From Schistocerca nitens (taxonomy: Eukaryota; Arthropoda; Insecta; Orthoptera; Acrididae): a DNA stretch of 64,000 nucleotides. Shown here in pieces: positions 56,150-64,000 of the stretch. Position 1 is the first letter of the stretch. Every line of letters begins with the position of its first letter. The stretch spans positions 125,153,521 to 125,217,520 of the forward strand of contig NC_064621.1 of assembly GCF_023898315.1 (NCBI RefSeq), read 5' to 3'. The position numbers and the translations under genes are program-made. The notes under the pieces were generated by a model. That model did no database searches. It had not been told where the DNA came from and saw nothing but the letters and a program-made list of their open reading frames with translations.

Positions 56150-58735
56150 AGTCCTGGTGTGAGGCAGGACTGAGGTAAGTGGCACAGAACTTATGGAATG
56201 GATCTACTGTTGGGCAATATTCAGTATCAAGGGTCAGCATAAACTTATACTGAGATTCATCTGTCACCTACTGGACTCATCTCTGAATGTAACAGAAATG
56301 TTTCTCATCACTGTTCACTAATTCATAAGTTACCCGATCATTCTGTCATTACTGGAAGAGACATTGCGTCCTCTATAAGGTCACAGACTTAATGACTCTG
56401 GCATACAAAGCCACCCTCATTCTGTCAACGGCCTTGTCAAAGAGAACAGAGGAGCAGACAAAGCTTCCCTTATGGTGGGAAGGAATTTTCAACAGCATGA
56501 GAACGCAGAAGGCAGTGGAAACCACTGCATTAAAGGCTCATGACATGTGTCCATAGGACATGTGGCTTGTAAATGAAAAAGTCTCATCACAATTTCGCCA
56601 TTGGCAAAAGATTCCGGAATAGACCCCTATTCGGATCTCTGGGAGGGGATTACCAAAAGGGAGGCAACTGCAAGAAATAGACTGAATAATCAATGACTCT
56701 ACGAGTCGAGGCATCGAATGTCATAAGCTGGAACGGGGTAGGGAAGCAAGAAAATCTGAAAAGGGAAGTGCAAGGGCTCAACCTACATAGAATCGGTCTC
56801 AGAGAAGTAAAATGGAAAGAAGACAAGGATTTTTGGTCCGATGAGTAACTGCTAATATCAACAGTAGCAGAAAATGTTATAATGGGAGTAGGATTCGTTA
56901 TGAATAGGAAAGTAGGACATGGAGTGTGTCACTGTGAACAGTTCAGTGATATGGTTATTCTCATCAGAATCGACAGCAAACCAGCTCCATGAAGTATAGT
57001 TCAAGTGTATGTACCGCTGCTGTGAACTGAAGAGGAAGACAGAGAGAAAGTGTGTGAGGATACTGAAAGGCTAATGCAGCATGTAAAGGGAGACGAAACT
57101 ACAGTAGTCGTTGGGGACTGGAATGCAGTTGTAGGGAAAGTAGTAAAAGAAAGAGTTACAGGAAACTATGGGCTGTGATTTCTCCAGCGCTATAGATACA
57201 GCTACAAGAAATAGCTCGATTCATAGTACAGTTCAAGAGGAATGGAAATCTCTAAAAAGAATAAGAACGGAAGTTGGGAAAAACATGAAGATACAAAGAA
57301 AGTAACTGTGAAGAAATCATTTGTAATGGAGGAAGTACTTCAGTTGGTCGGTGAAAGAGGGAAGTATTAAAATGATCAGACAAATTCAAGGAAAAAGAAA
57401 TACAAGTCACAGAGAAATGAAATAAACAGGAAATGTAGGGAAGCTAAGACGATATGATTGAACAAAAAATGTGAAGAAATCGAAAAAGAAATGATTGTCA
57501 GAAGGAAAACCAAAACAACCTTTGGTGAAATTAAAAGTGACGGTGGTGATATTGAGAGTACAACGGGCAGAGAAGAAAGCGGAGACGTGGAAAGAGTACA
57601 TTGAAGATCTCTGTGAGACGGAAGATTTGTTTGAAGTGACACGAGAAGGAATAGGAGTCAATTTGGAAGAGAAAGGGGATTTTGTATTTCCGTCAGAATT
57701 TAAAAGAGCTTTGTAAGACTTACTATCAAATACGGCAGAAAGAATTTATAACATTCTATCAGAATTTCTAAAAATATTGGGGGAAGTGAGAACAAAACGA
57801 CTATTTACGTTGGTGTGTAGATTGTATCAATCTGGCAACATATCATCTCACTTTCGGAAAAATAACATCAACTCAATTCTGAAGACTGTGAGAGCCGACA
57901 AGTGCAAGAATTATGGCACGTTCAGCTTAACACCTCATGCATCCAAGTCGTCGACAAGAATAATATGCAGAAGAATAGAAAAGAAATTTAGGATGTGTTG
58001 GATGGCGATAAGTTTGGTTTTAGGGAAGGTAAAGACACCAGAGAGGCAATTCTGACATTGAGGTTGATAATGAAAACAGGACAAAAAAATATCGAGACAC
58101 GTTTATAGGATTAGTTGACCTGGAGAGAGTGTCCGACAATGACAAATGGTGCAAGAAATTCGAAATTCTGAGGAAAATAAGGGTAAAAAGTAGGGAGAGA
58201 TGCATAATATACATGTACAAGAGGCAAGAGGGAGTAGTACGAATGGAAGACCATGAACAAAGTGTTCAGATTAAAATGGGTGTAAGACAGGAATGTAGTC
58301 TTCCACCCCTACTGTTCAGTCTACACAATGAAGGAGCAATCATGAAAATAAAAGAAAGTTTCAGCTATTTAATTCAAATTCAAGGTGAAAATATACTAAT
58401 GACATTGCTTTCATCAGTGAAAAATCAGGAAAATTTACGTGATATACTGAACAGATTGAGCAGTTTCATGAGTACATGTTACAGAGTGCGAGTAAATACG
58501 AGAAATGAAAAGCAGCGAGATACTTAACATCAGGACTGGTGATCACGAAATAGGTGAAATTACGAATTCCGCAATCTAGGCAGCAAAGTAACCCATGACA
58601 GATGGAGCATAGACATTAACAAGTCTACCATTGACAAGAAGGAGGTTTCTGGTCAGGAGCAGTCTACTAGTATCTAACATATGTCTTAATGGAGGAAGAA
58701 ATTCCTGAGAATTTACGTCTGGAGCACAGCCAAAA
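56150..58735 (+). pseudogene. RTE-like LINE copy C, old, nearly full-length
   Basis: Plus strand, highly decayed. Endonuclease remnants: VIMGVGFVMNRKVGHGVCHC and VVVGDWNAVVGK (57104-57139), the metal-site GD-NA motif. RT remnants: RVQRAEKKAETWKEYIEDL; CRLYQSGNISSHFRK, CKNYGTFSLTPHASKSSTRI, GFREGKDTREA-type, and VRQECSLPPLLFSLHNEGA. The palm FADD is replaced (ENILMTLLSS). The C-terminal part (GSKVTHDRWS, WRKKFLRIYVWST) parallels copy A's LGSKITDDGRS ... KSFLKVYVRS. It starts just beyond the right end of element B and stops near 58735. Confidence 0.75.
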
Positions 58736-58740
58736 TCCAC

Positions 58741-58803
58741 CATCTTGAATGATGTCACAGCCCCCATCTTGGATGACGTCATCGCCACCATCTTGGATAC
58801 GTC
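58741..58803 (+). repeat. 24-bp tandem repeat, about 2.6 units
   Basis: Units CATCTTGAATGATGTCACAG + CCCC, CATCTTGGATGACGTCATCG + CCAC, and a partial CATCTTGGATACGTC. The second unit contains the palindrome TGACGTCA, a cAMP-response-element-like sequence; no evidence that it is used. Confidence 0.85.
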
Positions 58804-58889
58804 TGTCAACAATTCAGAATGGCTCAGAACCGCCTTGCCCCAATATTCTCTGCATTGAGGTACAAGGTCGAGGATATATTGGTAGGGAG

Positions 58890-59345
58890 GACACAGCATG
58901 TTATCTTGGTTTCTGAGTAATCAACGGATAAAGAGGTAGCTTTAAGTATGTCCCAGGGACATGTGTTGGGATCCTTGTTGTTCATGTTCCATCTGCGCTT
59001 CCTTTTGAATAATTTCAACAATAAAAAGAAACTTCCACAGACAATGCTGCTATATATGCTGAAGTACTGCAGAGATATTCAATGGGATCTCTATAAGATT
59101 TGAAAGTCGCGCAAAGATGGCAACTTGCTTGAAAATTCTGAAATGTAAAATTGTGCACATCAATGACTACAACATTAGCGATTCACTCTTTTGATCAGTC
59201 AAATGAAACAAATACCTTGGGGTAATGTTTTTGTAAAGACAGGAAACGGAAAGACCACATAGACTCAGTTGTAGGTAAAGGAGTTTGGCAGGCTTCGGTT
59301 TATTGGAAGAATACTAGGGAAATGCATTCAGTCTACAAAGAAATT
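58890..59345 (+). pseudogene. Jockey-like LINE RT palm fragment
   Basis: Plus strand: LSMSQGHVLGSLLF, the decayed 'SGVPQGSVLGPLLF' block of Jockey-clade RT, then DNAAIYAEVLQRYS where FADDT would be, LKVAQRWQLA, and the post-palm region (NKYLGVMFL, FGRLRFIGRILGKCIQSTKK). Related to the fragments at 29.8 and 41.0 kb. No intact catalytic site. Confidence 0.7.
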
Positions 59346-62300
59346 GTTTACAAAATACTCGAGCAATCCCTCCTAGAATATTTCTCATCTGAATAGGAGA
59401 TGTACCAAGAGGCGTAATAGGGCATATAGTGACACTGAAGGTCCTAAATCCAGTCTTAGGCAAGTTTTTGAAGATGGTTGGCGGTTGGAGTGGTCGGTTT
59501 TTGTAAGGGGAGAGAGGAAGAGGTAGTACAGTAATCTGGAGGAAGAAGTCAGATTGTGTGCCTGGGAATCTCACCAATTTGTCGCACGTTTTCGAGAAGC
59601 TTTTAAAGTGATTAAGCGGAAAGCGTTTTTCAATCGGTAACAGGACCTGAGCTTTTCTTATTGCATAATGGCTGCATGAATTTGAGCACTTTTCCAATGT
59701 GCCAGTCGCTAACAGTTTACAACACAAAGCACAATGCGGAATAAACTATTGTTTTAATCCTGAAACGTGTGCCCCCTAGAACTGCTTTTTTTTCTTATTT
59801 ATCTGTACAACATCGTTGACAGTAAAAGATTACCGGTTAGGTTGTCTAACTTTATGTGAGAAGCTTTGGTAACATCTAGATTACAGGCTCCTAGCACCAT
59901 CCAGCGAATTCCTTGTCCACCCACACGTTGAGCCCCTTTAACATCTCTGTCCAGATTTACTGTAGCTGTACTCCTTTTTTCATCCATAAAGTGTGGCCAA
60001 AGCGCTTGAGTCTAGATATTCTGAAAAGTGTGGGCAAAGCACTTGAGTCTACGTATTCTTACTTGCTCAAGTGATTTCTCTCACCTCCTCAGATCACAAT
60101 TTGACAAGTTTCGTTTTCTGTATAGTGGACCTTAAGACCATCATTGATGCTTGTAGATGCTATGAGACTCCTTGTGATGGGAGCACGGTTCAACAGTATA
60201 TGTTAGGAAAGGTTGGAAGCAGCTTCTTTGAACAGCTGATTTTGATTTTCTTGGCACGTCTGGACACCATGCAAACGGTATCGTCTCTTGGTAGAAGCTA
60301 AGGCTATTCTCAGTACCTATTTGCAACCTCTTTTGTGACAATATTAAATCGAAAAACTGTGTTTCCCACTCTACCATCTTCCAGTTGTTTACAGCCTTGA
60401 CCTTCGCTGGCCACCTGTCGTTACTAACTCACGTTTTGATATTGTATTTGTGGTATTCCTCCATCCATTTGCTAAGTCTCATTTAAATCTCTACAATGCG
60501 TTTCTCAGACGTACAGGGTGATTCCATGTTGATGTTATAAACTGTCATCGATGATGAAGAAGAGTGAATCTATGAATTTGAGGGCCCAAGGTCAGGAAAA
60601 GACATTTTCTGGAGGAGATATGGATTAAAACTATAAAAAACGTCTAATAAACATGCATATATTAAGTGATATGAGCTTTTTTTCCTCTTTGCTACTGTGA
60701 AACACATCTTTTCTACTGAAGTGTTCGCAAAGTTCATGATTACGAGACCAGTATAAGTCCACCACCTCCTTGTCCACAGTACCCCACTAAGAGATAACCA
60801 AGGTATACCACTCCTACACATAAATACGACAAACTCGATAACCTTATGCGGAATCCAGTGTAGAAGTACCTATGCTAGTAGAATAGATATGCGGAAAACA
60901 CAAGACGAAACAATTTATTGGACTCACCAAAATGAACCAATAATACAATATCGAAAAGAACAACCGACTCGATCCCAACTGCGGATCGAAACAAAATACA
61001 AAAGAACAAATTATTTAAAAAAATAAAAAAGACCAAATTCTTCACGGGTAGCAAACACAAACAATTCTACCAAGCCAGAGGTTCGTCAACTATACCAAGA
61101 GATCGGCCAGCCAGAAGAGGCGTCCTGTGGCTACCAGGACGACAGCTCTGTATCCCCAAGTGGTGCATAGAACTGCCTTTCCCAGGCAGTGCGCTGCCTT
61201 ATAAAGCCCTTTGTATCTACCGGAAGTATTTGCAACACGTGCCTGGCGTAGCAAAGTGGTTCCTAGGCTACCTGCGACCTCTGGTGAAGCTGCTATGCAG
61301 GCTCCGCAAACGGGTAGCGGTTCCTGTCGGCCGTTTGTGGAGACCTGTTGCTGTGTTGTGTTGTGGCTGCCAGTACGTCTTCGTTTTGACAACACAGATG
61401 ACGTAGATTATCCTGGTGAATATACACCCTGTGATGCAGGCACCCCGTGATGGTTGGACGTAAAGTGGGATGCCGATGCAGTAGGCGCTACGATGTCCGA
61501 AGTGTGCGGCCACAGAAGTAGTTCCAATTTACAATGTTGGTCTAGTATGCTGTTGTGTTGGCGCTGCAGCCACAGCTTACATGACCTAAAACGGCTGGAA
61601 ACCCGAAAAATGCATGGACCACACTTGTACCGTGACTTTAACGATAGGGAGTCATAATATACGTACACCAAAAATAATCTTCATGGAAACTGAGTAATGT
61701 ATGAGTGCTCATTCCTACTCCTGGCGGCGGAGACTCCTGGAGTGGTTCAGAAACAAGAAAAAATGTTATTATACTACGAAATTCTCCAAAGACATTTGTG
61801 TATGGAATTACCAATAGCTCTTTTATCTACTGTTACATAACCAACCATCACAGAGTCATTTTTATATTTATTGTTATATCATCCCCAACGCCCCATTTTG
61901 GGGGCTATGTCGCATAGTTAACAAACATGCAAAGTTATATGTACCAGGCATGTAGCAGCCACATTTCGGAATGGAACATCCAGATATTGTATACTAGCCA
62001 TCAAAAACGAGATTAATACATATGATGGGATAGTATGGTTTCTCTGTGATGATAATCTTCAATATCATGCTTGAACAGCACATTCCAAGACGAAAAACTC
62101 AACTGCCACAATCAGCACAGTCCATCGCCATCTGGCGGACGTAATATGCAGTCTACAGTTCCCCTTCCGTAAATAAATTACACTCAAACATGGGTCAAGC
62201 GGCTGACGGCTGCTGATGACGCTAGACTTTACACAAGCCTGTCATCTAGGCAGCCACAGTCGGTCGAATTTTCCGTCATGTAGCGGAAATTTCTAACCAA

Positions 62301-62369
62301 ATGGGTCCCACCTCACCCTGCGTTTTTTGCAGCCACCTGCAGGTGTAACCTTGCGTTTTTAACATCCAT
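59346..62369. other. No recognisable gene
   Basis: Includes a 37-bp tandem duplication (59991-60064) and a GC-richer block at 61090-61630 with a CTTATAAAG box near 61198 that could be an LTR or promoter region; no paired repeat or target duplication was found. The ORFs at 59314-59727 (minus) and 61090-61395 (minus) show no family features. Confidence 0.4.
59991..60064 (+). repeat. 37-bp direct tandem duplication
   Basis: Two adjacent copies of GTGTGGCCAAAGCGCTTGAG + TCTAGATATTCTGAAAA, differing at a few positions (GGGCAAAGCAC, TACGTATTC). Confidence 0.85.
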
Positions 62370-64000
62370 ATGCTTGGAATCCCTCCTTCCACACGAAAGA
62401 ATTTGTCGTCTGGGCTACATTCAGTACCAATTCGCCAGTTGGAAGCTCTCAGTGGCCCTTCTCTGCACCGTCTTGCTGCCCTCCGTCTCCGAAACCGCCG
62501 CCGTCGTTCGCCGCTTTGGGGTCTACTGCCAGCTGGCCGCCACTGCTCGCCGCTCCAGAGTCTGTTGTCATGTCGCCATCGCAGTCACAGTCGCCATGCT
62601 ATTGCGTGGTCTTCACGTTCGTCTGATGTCTCGTCTCCCAACTCAGGGTTTTCGTTCCCTACCTAGGCTACACCTGTCGGCAGTAAATTCTTCTGTATTT
62701 AAACTTAGACACCCAGTCATCACCATTATCCACATTTCCCCTTCCCCTACCCCTACTATCACTTCATGAAGTTCCTCCTCTGGCCCCCTCCTTATACTTA
62801 GCCTCCCCTCATTACCGTTTTCTACCCTCCCATCTTCCCCAAATTGTACCTTAGATATATCAGTCCACTCCCACTTCTGCCTATGCCACCTGCCCTCAAA
62901 AATTTCCCCTCCTCCCCAGCCGCCCTGCAATATCAGCACCTCCTTCACCCAACCAGGTCCTAGCCCACCAGGCCGCAGAAGCCACCCCTGATGATTCACT
63001 GACACCACCTCATTTTGGCACCTCCACATATCAAGAAGGGGTGGCCTTCTGTCACCTCCCACTCCAACTTATCCCTCACCCTTCTTCCCAGGTCGGTCTC
63101 ACCAAAAAAACTCTAAACGATCTAGTGTCGACCCCACTCCTGCCCCCACCAAAAAACCACCATCTACCAATAACCCTTCTGACCTCCCATGGGATATCAC
63201 TATGATCCCACATCCCAACCCCCTCACATGCCTACCTCTATCCTCTCCTGCACCAGCCCGAAGTTCTGTAACATCTGATCCACCACCTTAGAAGTCCACA
63301 AATACTTCCCCAATGCCCCCATTTACTAACTCATTCCCTGCAAGTTCTCATCAAATCCCCCAATCCCTCCCTTCGCGCCAACCTCCTCAAAAAGATCTTG
63401 CATATCACCTTTGGCCGCCATGCAACTCTTACACCATTCCTTACCTCCTCCTGTCCCTACCAGACCCAACCCCTTACCATTGTCGCCGTCTCCAACCCTC
63501 ACCACTGTGTTCACAAGGCTCAGCCTCGTGGTCATGGAAATGGAGGTGTTGGCAGAACTGAATGCCCAACCTGCCCCCAGAATCTGGTCTTCCCACCACA
63601 TGTACAGTGTCCCTGGACCCACCTTCCTCATACATGTCTTCATAGAATTTCCCTCCTCCATCAACCACCTCCTCACCAAGGGAGGGTCCCATATTTATAA
63701 CTGCCATCCTCCTTCCACTTCCATTCCATGTCCTACCAGTGCCAAAAGTGCCTGGTCTACAATGATAATCTTACATCTATCTGCCTGTAAAAATCCTTCC
63801 ACCTGCCCCCACAGCAAAGCCTCTTATTTCCTCAGTGTCTGAACCTCACCTCACCTCCTTCAGGTAATACATGTCATGAAGCCCATCCCAACTATTCCTC
63901 TAAATGTAAGGCAAAACCCACTCCCATCAAACCATAGCTTACCATTACCACCATTCATCCCATTGATCAAACCCTCCACACCCACAATTCCCTCTGCCTA
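62370..64000 (+). pseudogene. LINE ORF1 (Gag-like) and 5' region, open at right edge
   Basis: A strongly pyrimidine-rich plus strand (C and T, few G) rich in Pro/Ser/Thr codons, with several overlapping ORFs of 80-140 aa. Near the right edge a zinc-knuckle remnant reads TCHEAHPNYSSKCKAKP (63869-63919), in the place of a final CCHC of insect Jockey/I-type ORF1 proteins; an upstream YQCQKC fragment may be the preceding knuckle. Such proteins bind element RNA. The first half (62370-62770) is unassigned 5' sequence. ORF2 would lie beyond the window. The family is inferred from the knuckles and composition. Confidence 0.5.

Noticed and set aside
61090-61671. Cluster of overlapping 79-101-aa ORFs
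   Set aside because: Present on both strands in the same bases with no domain; GC-rich repeat is more likely.

Overview
The window looks like repeat-rich chromosomal DNA from a large arthropod genome, most likely an orthopteran. It has long AT-rich stretches without genes, and almost every recognisable gene piece belongs to a transposable element. Two copies of a tRNA-derived SINE (near 20.5 kb and 43 kb), with perfect flanking target duplications, belong to a family I associate from memory with Schistocerca locusts; a search would be needed to confirm this. Only one stretch looks like host coding sequence: a GC-rich BTB/POZ exon at 27.57-28.33 kb.

Layout, 0-27 kb: a Penelope-like element open at the left edge; a 5'-truncated RTE-like LINE end with a 10-bp target duplication; a decayed Tc1 transposase; a decayed mariner; an AT-rich partial Polinton/Maverick-like element (element A, about 9.3-13.2 kb, minus strand) carrying a 337-bp fold-back tRNA-SINE insertion; a second Penelope-like element with inverted flanking repeats; fold-back palindromes, a MITE and a SINE; then two RTE-like LINEs, one interrupting the other.

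Layout, 27-44 kb: the BTB exon, Jockey-like and other LINE pieces, two more Penelope-like fragments (one split by a repeat with a 15-bp target duplication), another RTE-like fragment, an internally deleted mariner-type transposon with long terminal inverted repeats, a solo LTR, SINEs, and a Jockey-like LINE end.

Layout, 44-64 kb: the most notable object, a decayed 11.75-kb Polinton/Maverick- or adintovirus-like element (element B) bounded by matching terminal inverted repeats. It carries remnants of two capsid-type genes, a packaging ATPase, a phospholipase-A2-like domain, an adenain-type protease, a small conserved unknown cassette, an intact 136-aa ORF of unknown function, SAP-like helices, a tandem tryptophan-repeat protein and a type-B DNA polymerase. 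An older RTE-like LINE, a Jockey-like RT fragment and the open-ended ORF1 of a LINE follow to the right edge.

Elements A and B share the gene order ATPase, PLA2-like, protease, GYD cassette, so they are homologous. All their main genes carry stops or frameshifts; neither looks active. Coordinates of decayed features are approximate to tens of bases except where target duplications fix the ends.
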